A stretch of DNA of 64,000 nt from Lachnospiraceae bacterium (GTDB lineage Bacteria > Bacillota > Clostridia > Lachnospirales > Lachnospiraceae): the NCBI GenBank assembly GCA_017450065.1, contig JAFSYI010000083.1, positions 1 through 64,000 on the forward strand. Direction: 5' to 3'. The notes under the pieces are model-generated. The model ran no database searches, was not told the origin of the DNA, and saw only the letters and a program-made list of their open reading frames with translations. Numbering within the stretch: the first letter of the stretch is position 1; each line of letters starts with the position of its first letter. This document shows, one piece after another, positions 27,300 through 35,724 of this stretch. Position numbers and translations under genes: made by a program.

Positions 27300-28804
27300 G
27301 GATAGCGTTCATAAAGGTAAACATGATGTACAGCAAGGGGAAGGATGCGCTTAAACCCCTTGTTTTTCCTATTGTTGAGGCTCTGACGCCTGCCGACTGG
27401 GAAATAGTTTTCTATGATGAGCGGATAGAAACGCTCCCTGATGATATTGATGCAGACATTATCGCGTTTTCGGTAGAGACCTTTGCGGCAAGGCATGCCT
27501 ATGAGCTGGCGGACAGATACAGAAAAAAAGGAGTCAGATCGTATGTAAAGGAACCGGAAAACAGTGAGGAAAACGGGCGCGTAAACGGACAGTTACATGG
27601 GGAGTATGAGGAAGCGGGCGGCGGGAGAATGCCGAGGATCGTGATGGGAGGCTTCCATGCTTCCGCAATGCCCGAAGAGATACTGGAGCATGCAGATACC
27701 GTGCTTGTGGGAGATGCAGAGGATACATGGCCTTTGTATCTTAGGGATGTTAAGAACGGATGCGAAAAGAGAAGGTATGATTCGGATAATAAGTGTCCGG
27801 TCGCATATGTAAACAACAACGCAGGGTGTTTTGCGGGCAAGAAGTATTTAAAGCTCGGAATGATACAGGCGTCTCGCGGATGCAGGTTCAACTGTGATTT
27901 CTGCTCGATAAAGAGCCTGTATCCGTCGGGAGTAAGGCAGAAGGACATAGAAGATGTCGTGAGGGAGATAAGGGACTCGCATGAGAGGCTGTTATTCTTT
28001 ATCGACGATAACCTCTTTGTAAATGAGAAAACGGTAAGGGAACTGTTTGAGGCGGTCCGCCCTCTTAAGAAAAGATGGGCATGCCAGATAAGCATGGATA
28101 TAGCCTTCAATGATGAACTGCTTAAGCTGATGCATGATGCCGGATGTATAATGGTTCTCATTGGCTTCGAATCCCTGGATGAACGCAATCTTAAGATCAT
28201 GCATAAGAGTGCCAACATACAGGTGATGCATTCGGGAGTGAATGAAAAGACTGCCGGGAGACCGGAAAAAGATAACATAGATGACAGAAGATATAAAGAA
28301 AATGAACTTAAATATGAGGCTGCCATAAATAATATTTATAAGCACGGGATCATGATATATGCTATGTTCGTTCTGGGATATGATCACGATACGGCAGGAT
28401 CGATAGAAAGGACCTATGAATTCGCTATGAGGAATAACCTCGCTGTGGCCAACTTTAATCCGCTTATGATCCTGCCGGGAACGGAACTGTTTAAACGCAT
28501 GAGCGCTGAGAGACAGCTAAGATATGAAAAATGGTGGCTTGATCCGGGATACAGATACGGTGATGCGATGTTTTATCCGAGATCGATGAGCTGTGAGGAG
28601 CTTACGGAGGGCTGTAAAAGAGCAAGATATGATTTTAACAGCTTCCGAAATATAATGAAGCGTCTTACGGGAGCCGGGGTCAATCACCGGAGCCTCTTTA
28701 ATACGGTTGTATTTCTGCTGGTCAACCTGATCTCACGTACAGAGATACACCGCAAACAGGGTACGGAACTGGGCGGAAACAGAACGGAGAAACGTTACCA
28801 TTAG
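27296..28804 (+). CDS. B12-binding-domain radical SAM protein 2 of 4
   Basis: A 502-residue paralogue of its neighbours. The N-terminal cobalamin-binding-type domain is interrupted by a hydrophilic insert (about residues 82-108) before IVMGGFHASAMPEE. The radical SAM cysteines are C196, C200, C203 in GCRFNCDFC. LFFIDDNLFV and IMVLIGFESLD mark the core. A second low-complexity insert lies near 305-335. The C-terminus holds a hydrophobic stretch (LFNTVVFLLVNLI) and a basic end. The inserts explain the extra length compared with 440-465 aa in the sister genes. A 77-base gap without visible signals separates it from the next copy. Confidence 0.85.
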   Translation: MRIAFIKVNMMYSKGKDALKPLVFPIVEALTPADWEIVFYDERIETLPDDIDADIIAFSVETFAARHAYELADRYRKKGVRSYVKEPENSEENGRVNGQLHGEYEEAGGGRMPRIVMGGFHASAMPEEILEHADTVLVGDAEDTWPLYLRDVKNGCEKRRYDSDNKCPVAYVNNNAGCFAGKKYLKLGMIQASRGCRFNCDFCSIKSLYPSGVRQKDIEDVVREIRDSHERLLFFIDDNLFVNEKTVRELFEAVRPLKKRWACQISMDIAFNDELLKLMHDAGCIMVLIGFESLDERNLKIMHKSANIQVMHSGVNEKTAGRPEKDNIDDRRYKENELKYEAAINNIYKHGIMIYAMFVLGYDHDTAGSIERTYEFAMRNNLAVANFNPLMILPGTELFKRMSAERQLRYEKWWLDPGYRYGDAMFYPRSMSCEELTEGCKRARYDFNSFRNIMKRLTGAGVNHRSLFNTVVFLLVNLISRTEIHRKQGTELGGNRTEKRYH

Positions 28805-28881
28805 GCAGACAGAACTTGCCTGAAGTACGGAATGCCGTAATACGAGGCGGATAAGACCTGATAAGTGCAGAAAGTCAGAAC

Positions 28882-30279
28882 ATGGAGCGAATGAAGATAA
28901 TACTTATAAAACCGAATATAGGGAGGCGGGAGCACAGCCTGTATGTGGATAACGCCAGCATGGAACCTCTTCAGCTCGGGATCCTGGCTGCGCTTACACC
29001 GGATGATATGGAAGTCGTCATGTATGATGACAGGCTGGAGCCGATCCCTTATAATGAGCCGGCGGATCTGGTCGCGATAACTGTTGAAACCTTCACGGCA
29101 AGACGTTCATACGAGATTGCCGATGAATACAGAAGACATGGTGTGAAGGTACTGATGGGAGGTATGCATGTTAAGCTTCTTCCTGAGGAGGTTAAGGAAC
29201 ATGCGGATTCCATAATGACGGGAGATGCTGAGGATAAATGGGCCGAAATGACGGATGATCTGCGTGAGGGGACTCTTAAAGAGGTATATGAATGCGCACC
29301 CGTATGTGTTCCGCAGAAGGGAGTGATAACAAGACGCGACATATATAAGGGAAAGAAGTATATGCCGATATCGCTGCTTCAGTTCTCCAGGGGCTGCAGA
29401 TACAGCTGTAAATACTGCGCAAGCAGCGTGTATTTTGAGAGAAGACATTTTACAAGAGATATAGATGAGGTGATAGAGGAGATACGTTCTCAGAAAAGAA
29501 AGCTTCTGTTTTTTGTGGATGACAATATAGTGGCGGATAAGGAGAGGGCAAAGGAGCTGTTTCGGGCGCTGATACCTCTTAAGATTTACTGGGTCAGCCA
29601 GGGAAGCCTGGATATGCTTGATGACGATGAGCTTATGAGACTTATGGTAAAGAGCGGGTGTCTGGGACTGGTTATCGGCTTTGAATCCATTAAGCCCGAG
29701 AGCCTTGATTATATGCATAAGGGCGTTAATAAGAAGTTCGCGGACGATCATTATGCTGAGGCTGTAGAGAAGCTGAGACATTACGGGCTTCAGACCTGGG
29801 CGGCATTTACGATAGGGCATGATACGGATACGCTTGAATCGATAGAGGCAACCTACAGGTTCGCAAGGAAGAATAAGTTCACCTTTGCTGCTTACAATAT
29901 CCTCATGCCGTATCCCGGAACGGAGCTGTATGAGCAGTTAAGATCGGAGGGGCGGCTTCTGTATGACGGGAAATGGTGGCTGCACGAAGAGTACAGGTTC
30001 AATTATACCGCTTTTATTCCGAAAAATATGACTCCGGATGAACTGACCGAGGCCGGATTTGAGTGCAGAAGAAGATTTAACAGTGCCGGTTCCATAATCT
30101 ACAGACTCTTCGAGCCAAGGACCAATCTCCGTAATCCTGTACGGTTCTTCACATATATAGCGTATAATCCCGTGTTTAAGAAGGAAGTGTTTGAAAAGCA
30201 GGGCATGACGTTTGGATGTAAGGAGAAGGACAGGACAGATGAGAAGGCCTTGCCGGAGAATATAGAAGATAAAGAATGA
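28882..30279 (+). CDS. B12-binding-domain radical SAM protein 3 of 4
   Basis: A 465-residue paralogue. The cobalamin-binding-type domain has MYDDRLEPIPY and VLMGGMHVKLLPEE. The cluster cysteines are C172, C176, C179 in GCRYSCKYC. LFFVDDNIVAD, LGLVIGFESIK and PYPGTELYEQL are typical of the family core and its C-terminal DUF4070-like part. The C-terminal region contains RFFTYIAYNPVFKKEV. It is closest in pattern to copies 2 and 4. The first ATG of the frame is kept (ATG 28882); a second in-frame ATG four codons later is an equal candidate. Confidence 0.85.
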   Translation: MERMKIILIKPNIGRREHSLYVDNASMEPLQLGILAALTPDDMEVVMYDDRLEPIPYNEPADLVAITVETFTARRSYEIADEYRRHGVKVLMGGMHVKLLPEEVKEHADSIMTGDAEDKWAEMTDDLREGTLKEVYECAPVCVPQKGVITRRDIYKGKKYMPISLLQFSRGCRYSCKYCASSVYFERRHFTRDIDEVIEEIRSQKRKLLFFVDDNIVADKERAKELFRALIPLKIYWVSQGSLDMLDDDELMRLMVKSGCLGLVIGFESIKPESLDYMHKGVNKKFADDHYAEAVEKLRHYGLQTWAAFTIGHDTDTLESIEATYRFARKNKFTFAAYNILMPYPGTELYEQLRSEGRLLYDGKWWLHEEYRFNYTAFIPKNMTPDELTEAGFECRRRFNSAGSIIYRLFEPRTNLRNPVRFFTYIAYNPVFKKEVFEKQGMTFGCKEKDRTDEKALPENIEDKE

Positions 30280-30298
30280 TCTGATAAGGAGCGTACTG

Positions 30299-31627
30299 AT
30301 GAAGGTTACGTTTATACTTCCTGCGATCGGAAGGAAGAAGGGCGACAAATATCTTAAATCATGGCTGATGGAACCGCTGACAATTGCGGTTATGAATACT
30401 CTGCTGCCGGAGGATGTGGAGAGGGAGTTCTATGACGACAGGATAGAAAGTATCGACTATGATACGGATACGGATATCGTGATGATAACCGTGGAAACCT
30501 ATACAGCCAAAAGAGCCTATCATATTGCAGGTGAGTTCAGGAAGCGCGGCAGGAAGGTGGTGATGGGCGGATATCACGTTACGCTGATGCCGGATGAAGC
30601 GGAGGAATACTGTGATGCCATAATGATAAATAACTGTGGCGATCAGATGAGAGAGCTCATAGATGATGTGAGGTCAGGGACTCTTAAGAGAAGGTATACA
30701 GGTAAGCCCTGTATAGACTATAAGCTTGCCGACCGGTCCATATATGCGGATAAACAGAGAAAATATCTTCCGGTATCTTTGGTGGAGACGGGACGCGGCT
30801 GCTATCATAACTGCGGGTTCTGTTCCATAGCGAAGTATTACGGCTCGAAATACATACACAGGGCGACAGAGGATATCATCGCAGAGATGAAGTCCTGCAG
30901 GCATAAGCTCTTCTTTCTTGTTGATGACAGTATATTTTCGGATAAGAGCTTTGCAAGGGAACTGTTTACGGAAATAAAGAAGCTTAAGGTGACGTGGACT
31001 ACACAGATAACCCTTGATATAGCAAGAGATGACGAGACACTTAAGCTTATGCGGGAGAGCGGGTGTTCGATGGTGCTTATTGGCTTTGAATCCATCGATC
31101 AGGGTAATCTGAAACAGATGAACAAGGAATGGACACAGCACCTCGGAGAAAGGGATGAGCTTATTGAGAAGATACATGCTGCGGGAATAAGCATTTATGC
31201 ATCATTTGTTTTCGGCTTTGATGACGATACCGAGGAGAGCTTTATGAATACTCTGAGGTTTTCAAGGAAACATGAATTCTTTGTTATAGCCTTCAATCAT
31301 CTGTTGACCTTCCCAAATACGGAAACATATAACCGGTTTAAGGAAGAGAACAGACTCATCTGTGATAAATGGTGGCTGCAGGAGGGATATACCTTCGGAA
31401 CGATATCGTTCGTACCCAAACTGGTTACCGCAGATGAACTCAGCGGACTGTGCAGGAAGTACAAGAAGGAATTCTTCCGCTTCGGTTCAATCTTTAAGAG
31501 AGGGATGGTCTGCTTTAAAAGGACGAAGAATCCGCTCATCAATTTCGCCTACTGGTTCATAAACATACTGTTCCATTTTGAAGTGGATAAACGTATCGGA
31601 ATCCCTGTCGGGGAAAATATGGACTGA
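30299..31627 (+). CDS. B12-binding-domain radical SAM protein 4 of 4
   Basis: A 442-residue paralogue with the same order of parts: EFYDDRIESIDYD and VVMGGYHVTLMPDE in the cobalamin-binding-type domain, then the cluster cysteines C168, C172, C175 in GCYHNCGFC. LFFLVDDSIFSD and MVLIGFESID lie in the core, and TFPNTETYNRF after it. The tail is hydrophobic/aromatic (NPLINFAYWFINILFHFEV). ATG 30299 lies 19 bases after copy 3, behind ataaggag. A GNAT-like gene follows 52 bases downstream. Confidence 0.85.
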   Translation: MKVTFILPAIGRKKGDKYLKSWLMEPLTIAVMNTLLPEDVEREFYDDRIESIDYDTDTDIVMITVETYTAKRAYHIAGEFRKRGRKVVMGGYHVTLMPDEAEEYCDAIMINNCGDQMRELIDDVRSGTLKRRYTGKPCIDYKLADRSIYADKQRKYLPVSLVETGRGCYHNCGFCSIAKYYGSKYIHRATEDIIAEMKSCRHKLFFLVDDSIFSDKSFARELFTEIKKLKVTWTTQITLDIARDDETLKLMRESGCSMVLIGFESIDQGNLKQMNKEWTQHLGERDELIEKIHAAGISIYASFVFGFDDDTEESFMNTLRFSRKHEFFVIAFNHLLTFPNTETYNRFKEENRLICDKWWLQEGYTFGTISFVPKLVTADELSGLCRKYKKEFFRFGSIFKRGMVCFKRTKNPLINFAYWFINILFHFEVDKRIGIPVGENMD

Positions 31628-31679
31628 TACTGTATATTACCGGCAGAGCCATAGGGCGTCAGGCGAATGGATTCAAAAC

Positions 31680-32846
31680 ATGGATACAAATATGTATACA
31701 AAGAGGGATATAAAGACGGATATAAAGGCAGCAGTGGTTGGAGGAACAAAAAACGATACAGATGAGGGAACCTGCAATGGATTCGGATATGCGGAACCGG
31801 GAGACGGAGCGGAAATCCTTGAGATAATGGAGTCGGATATAACGCCGGGCGGACTGAAGCTTCTGTACACGAGAAGGGATGATCCCTGCGAATCGTTTCT
31901 AAGGGAGAGCGGGGAAGCCAGGGTCGGCGTTATCAGGGCAGAGGGAAGGATAGAAGCGACCATAGCTGCGGTTCCGAGACGGATGTATGTAGGCGGCAGG
32001 GAGACAAGAGTATGCTATGTCACCAATATGAAGCGGCGTAAAGACTCCGGCGCATATATCAACTGGCATGAGATGTTTAAGGAAATGTGCGATGCGGTTG
32101 ACTGCGAATACTATTACTGCTCCCTGCTTGATGATAATGACAGCGTTCAGACGATGCTTCATAAGAAAAGAAGACATATGCCTTATTCGATACCGATATG
32201 CGGATACAGGACTTATATCATCAGCCCGGAGGCCGGCACCCGGCATCCGGATATGCGTAAAGACCTTGAATGCGTGAGAGGGAAGGCGGAGGATGAGGAG
32301 GATATCACAGCATTCCTTACACGTAACGGAAGACACAGGGACCTGTTTCCGGTGATTGACAGACTGTCCGATGCCGGTGAGCTTAAGGCAGAGGATTTCT
32401 TCCTGCTTAAGCGTAACGGAAAGCTGGCGGCAGCCGGCGCATTATGGGACAGGGGAAGTATTAAACAGTATATAGTCAAGGAATGCCACGGAATATATGC
32501 GCTTCTGAGATTTATGAATCCGGTACTGCCACACCTTGGCTATATCCGCATACCCGGAGACAACGAAATGGCTCCGATAGCCTATATTTCCTTCCTGCTT
32601 GCCGATGATGATGACGAGGAGCTGTACAGAACGCTTCTTGCATATATCTGTTCACAGGCACGCAGGGATTATTCGATGCTTGTTATAGGTGCCGATGATA
32701 TGAATCCCAAACGGCATATGCTTGACAGACTTAAATCGGTTTCATTTAAAACACAGATAAACGAGGTCATTATGACAGGTATAAACGGTAAGGAGTGTAC
32801 AGAGCATGGATGGAGTAATATTGAGGTTGAATGCGCTCTTCTGTAG
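31680..32846 (+). CDS. GNAT-like acyltransferase following the radical SAM genes
   Basis: About 388 residues. The region after residue 45 reads as a GNAT-type fold: ILEIMESDITPGG, then VGVIRAEGRIEATIAAVPRRM and the RVCYVTNMKRRKDSG segment that would bind acyl-CoA. A second, weaker GNAT-like half lies at about 240-380 (FLLKRNGKLAAAGALWDRG). This gives a tandem-GNAT layout as in some amino-acyl/peptidyl acyltransferases. The start is uncertain. The frame is open from a TTG at 31578 that would overlap the previous gene, but ATG 31680 is the first plausible start. The acyl donor and acceptor are unknown. Position and strand suggest it works with the four radical SAM proteins. Confidence 0.65.
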   Translation: MDTNMYTKRDIKTDIKAAVVGGTKNDTDEGTCNGFGYAEPGDGAEILEIMESDITPGGLKLLYTRRDDPCESFLRESGEARVGVIRAEGRIEATIAAVPRRMYVGGRETRVCYVTNMKRRKDSGAYINWHEMFKEMCDAVDCEYYYCSLLDDNDSVQTMLHKKRRHMPYSIPICGYRTYIISPEAGTRHPDMRKDLECVRGKAEDEEDITAFLTRNGRHRDLFPVIDRLSDAGELKAEDFFLLKRNGKLAAAGALWDRGSIKQYIVKECHGIYALLRFMNPVLPHLGYIRIPGDNEMAPIAYISFLLADDDDEELYRTLLAYICSQARRDYSMLVIGADDMNPKRHMLDRLKSVSFKTQINEVIMTGINGKECTEHGWSNIEVECALL

Positions 32847-32932
32847 GAACTCTGTTAAAGACATGCTTTACGTTTATGATAAAAGCGGGCAGTCGTGCCG
32901 GGGCTTTGACCTATAGTTTCGTAAATTTATTC

Positions 32933-32965
32933 AAGACATATGGGTGATTTGGTGGTATAATACCA
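32933..32965 (+). promoter_or_regulatory. ZIP transporter promoter with palindrome over the -10
   Basis: AAGACA (32933-32938), 17 bases, TATAAT (32956-32961). The -10 sits inside a perfect 13-base palindrome with central A, TGGTAT-A-ATACCA (32953-32965), a suitable place for a repressor such as a metalloregulator. Promoter call fair; operator call speculative. Confidence 0.45.
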
Positions 32966-33013
32966 TACGTGTTAGCGCATTTTACACTGTATGATTCCGG
33001 GAACATATAAGGC

Positions 33014-33805
33014 ATGATAAATATGGATCTTAATATCTTAATGGGAATAACGATCCCTTTTCTTGGGACAGCACTCGGTTCGGGCTGCGTTTTCTTTATG
33101 AAAAAGCAGCTTGGAGACATGGTGAGAAGGGCACTGACCGGATTCGCCGCCGGAGTAATGGTGGCTGCTTCGATATGGAGCCTGATAATCCCGGCGATGG
33201 AACAGTCGGAGCCGCTCGGAAAGCTGTCGTTTATGCCGGCCGGCATAGGGTTCTGGCTGGGAATGCTTTTTCTTTTGATGCTGGATACGGTGATACCTCA
33301 TCTGCATATGAATTCCGATAAGGCAGAGGGACCGAAATCAACGCTCAAAAGGACGACGATGATGGTCCTTGCGGTAACGCTTCACAATATTCCTGAAGGA
33401 ATGGCTGTCGGGGTGGTATACGCAGGATTTATTTCCGACAATACAATGATAACCGCAGGCGGAGCACTGGCTCTGGCACTGGGAATTGCAATCCAGAATT
33501 TCCCCGAGGGAGCGATCATATCCATGCCTCTGTGCGCGGAGGGTAAGAGTAAGGTAAGGGCATTTGCGGATGGGGTTCTGTCCGGAGCCGTGGAGCCGGT
33601 AGCTTCGGTGATCACGATAATGGCGGCAGGATTTATCGTGCCGGCAATGCCGTATCTTCTGAGCTTTGCGGCAGGAGCGATGATGTATGTGGTAGTGGAA
33701 GAGCTGATACCCGAGATGTCCGAGGGTGAGCACTCCAATATCGGAGTTATCATGTTTGCGGCAGGGTTCACCCTTATGATGGCGCTGGATGTTGCGCTTG
33801 GGTGA
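33014..33805 (+). CDS. ZIP-family divalent metal transporter (GufA type)
   Basis: A 263-residue membrane protein with about eight TM helices, probably importing zinc or related metals. TM4 carries HNIPEG and TM5 carries QNFPEGA, the binuclear metal-site motifs of bacterial ZIPs. EELIPE near residue 230 is also typical. HLHMNSDKAEG is a short His-containing loop between TM3 and TM4. The ATG at 33014 has a weak site (ataagg); ATG 33023 is possible. It is convergent with the small gene and polymerase on the other strand, without a clear terminator between. Confidence 0.88.
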   Translation: MINMDLNILMGITIPFLGTALGSGCVFFMKKQLGDMVRRALTGFAAGVMVAASIWSLIIPAMEQSEPLGKLSFMPAGIGFWLGMLFLLMLDTVIPHLHMNSDKAEGPKSTLKRTTMMVLAVTLHNIPEGMAVGVVYAGFISDNTMITAGGALALALGIAIQNFPEGAIISMPLCAEGKSKVRAFADGVLSGAVEPVASVITIMAAGFIVPAMPYLLSFAAGAMMYVVVEELIPEMSEGEHSNIGVIMFAAGFTLMMALDVALG

Positions 33806-33855
33806 AGCGGAAGGGAAGAAATCAATATGGAGAAGCATAATTAAGGCTTAAGAAC

Positions 33856-34068
33856 TCAGGGTGCTTCGATAAATGTCTCGCCCTGCTCGGATGCGGCAAT
33901 GGATTCGATCCTTCCTACAGCAGTCTCGTCAATGGCATCATCAAGTCCTGTAAGAGCTGCAAAAGGAGAGAACTGTGCAGCACGGTTAGCCCGTGACATT
34001 TGCGGATGCGTCTTTGAAACATGGTGTGGAAGATTAATGATATCAGAGTATTTCCCCGGATCGTTCAT
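33856..34068 (-). CDS. Small conserved protein encoded with the Y-family polymerase (YolD-like)
   Basis: A 70-residue protein whose core, [20 protein letters not shown] followed by [13 protein letters not shown], is a pattern I know from small proteins encoded directly after UmuC/DinB-like polymerases in Firmicutes (YolD-like group). It begins 2 bases after the polymerase stop codon, so the two share a transcript and probably SOS control. The function is not established; a polymerase accessory role is inferred from its position. Confidence 0.75.
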   Translation of the reverse strand: MNDPGKYSDIINLPHHVSKTHPQMSRANRAAQFSPFAALTGLDDAIDETAVGRIESIAASEQGETFIEAP

Positions 34069-34070
34069 GA

Positions 34071-35600
34071 CTATGCCCTGTGACCTCCTATCTGGCTGTT
34101 ACGTTCTCTTGTCATGGCTCCGTCGATAAAGTTGGTTCCCTTGAGTATCGCGTTCTTGCCATATTTATTCTTGATATCAATAAGAGCATGCTGAATGCTC
34201 TTTTCTTTTTTCAGACGTTCTTCTTCCCTTTGCTCCTGTTCGATCAGGGTATTGTAGTCGGTGAACAGATCAAGCTGTTCATATCTGGACCGTTCCGAAG
34301 CTTCCCGTTCACTTATCACATTGTTAGCGGTCACATTAATCCGTCTTATAAGAAGGCTTCCGTCAATTATACGGTCGTAAAGCTCCATCACGGCTTCAAG
34401 GATATCCTGAGTGGAGGATGAATATTTCTTAAGATTGACGGTGCCGTGGGCATGTTTTGGTACCTCGCGTCCGTAATAATCGATGTGCACATCACCCGAA
34501 TACCTTTTGGCTCTTGCGGGATCCTTTAAGTTCTCGATATCATACCCGATGGTCAGAACTATCTGATCTGTCATAAGTGCCTTGCTTACAAGCTCAAGGA
34601 CCAGAACATCAGCCATTTCCCAGACGATAAGCCGCCCTTTTTCGGCCGTATAGGGTTCCTTTAACACCTGGCCGTGCCCGAGGGAGTTCGTTTCAGGCTT
34701 ATAAGCCTTGATATCGGAAATAAGGCAGGGCTCATAACCCCAGGCATGGTCTATAAGGAGCTCCGCATTTACACCGAAAAGCCTGTAAAGCAGCTCCTCG
34801 TTATGATATTCGCCGGCTCCTCCCACAGAGCAGGCAGCCACGTCGCCCATCGTATATATTCCGTTCTGCTCAAGCTTACGGGCAATGCCTTTGCCCACCC
34901 GCCAGAAATCTGTTAAAGGCCTGTGGTCCCACAGCTGTCTGCGGTAGCTCTGCTCATCAAGCTCGGCTATCCTTACGCCGTCCCTGTCAGCAGGAACGTG
35001 CTTGGCAACAATATCCATGGCGATCTTGCAAAGATACAGATTGGTTCCTATTCCGGCGGTTGCGGTTATTCCCGTTTCGGTAAGCACTTCCCTTATCATG
35101 GTGACTGCGAGCTCATGCGGCGTCATTCCATAGATCTTAAGATACCCGGTGACATCCATAAATACCTCATCGACTGAATATACATGGATATCTTCGGGTG
35201 CGATATACTTAAGATATATGTTATATATCTTCGTGCTTACCTCCATATACCGTGACATTCTGGGCCTGGCCGCTATATATGACAGCCTGAGCGAAGGATC
35301 GGAGGCAAGTAAGAGCGAGTCGTCCGAGCTTCCTGAGAAGGTATGGTCGCCAAGTCTTTTAAGCCGTTGTTCGTTAATCTTCTTAACCGCACTTACAACT
35401 TCAAAAAGCCTTGCGCGTCCCGGGATCCCGTAAGCCTTAAGGGAGGGTGAGACAGCAAGACAGATAGTCTTCTCGGTTCTGCTGACATCTGCAACCACAA
35501 GGTTCGTGGTCAGCGGATCGCGTCCTAAGTCCGCGCATTCGACAGAGGCATAGAAGGATTTAAGATCGATTGCTATATAGTAACGTCCGGAATCATTCAT
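34071..35600 (-). CDS. Y-family DNA polymerase (UmuC/DinB-like)
   Basis: Error-prone translesion polymerase of 509 residues. The catalytic acidic residues are Asp12 ([12 protein letters not shown]) and the Asp-Glu pair near 143-144 ([10 protein letters not shown]). The thumb/finger region has [16 protein letters not shown] (helix-hairpin-helix), and the little-finger domain covers about 350-450. The C-terminal 60 residues are charged and lack a clear clamp-binding motif by eye. Together with the small downstream gene it forms an SOS-type cassette under a LexA-like box. The ATG at 35600 lies only 6 bases after the -10 hexamer, so the message may be leaderless. Confidence 0.9.
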   Translation of the reverse strand: MNDSGRYYIAIDLKSFYASVECADLGRDPLTTNLVVADVSRTEKTICLAVSPSLKAYGIPGRARLFEVVSAVKKINEQRLKRLGDHTFSGSSDDSLLLASDPSLRLSYIAARPRMSRYMEVSTKIYNIYLKYIAPEDIHVYSVDEVFMDVTGYLKIYGMTPHELAVTMIREVLTETGITATAGIGTNLYLCKIAMDIVAKHVPADRDGVRIAELDEQSYRRQLWDHRPLTDFWRVGKGIARKLEQNGIYTMGDVAACSVGGAGEYHNEELLYRLFGVNAELLIDHAWGYEPCLISDIKAYKPETNSLGHGQVLKEPYTAEKGRLIVWEMADVLVLELVSKALMTDQIVLTIGYDIENLKDPARAKRYSGDVHIDYYGREVPKHAHGTVNLKKYSSSTQDILEAVMELYDRIIDGSLLIRRINVTANNVISEREASERSRYEQLDLFTDYNTLIEQEQREEERLKKEKSIQHALIDIKNKYGKNAILKGTNFIDGAMTRERNSQIGGHRA

Positions 35601-35606
35601 AAGATG

Positions 35607-35635
35607 ATTATATTTAATCGAACGGATGTTTTCAA
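35607..35635 (-). promoter_or_regulatory. Polymerase promoter with LexA/SOS box in the spacer
   Basis: On the minus strand TTGAAA (35635-35630), 17 bases, TATAAT (35612-35607). The Gram-positive LexA box consensus CGAACRNRYGTTYC is matched at 35619-35632 by CGAACGGATGTTTT (13 of 14 positions), inside the spacer and touching the -35. Bound LexA would block RNA polymerase directly. Confidence 0.75.
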
Positions 35636-35696
35636 GTGGTATGTTTAAATCTTATATAAATGTGTTTTTGTCTGATGAAGCACTAATGAAGCATGT

Positions 35697-35704
35697 GTTA
35701 TAAT
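35697..35704 (+). promoter_or_regulatory. Extended -10 promoter for hemW
   Basis: TGtTATAAT (TG at 35696-35697, hexamer 35699-35704) lies 20 bases before the hemW ATG, with no good -35. A ribosome site aggagag follows it at about 35713. Confidence 0.5.
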
Positions 35705-35724
35705 ATGATCACAGGAGAGATTAA

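Noticed and set aside
27499-28326. 275-aa Ser/Leu-rich minus-strand frame opposite radical SAM copy 2
   Set aside because: Mirror of the conserved radical SAM reading frame; composition not protein-like.
28805-28881. RiPP precursor peptide gene between radical SAM copies 2 and 3
   Set aside because: Only 77 bases, with no start codon plus ribosome site giving a peptide of useful length.
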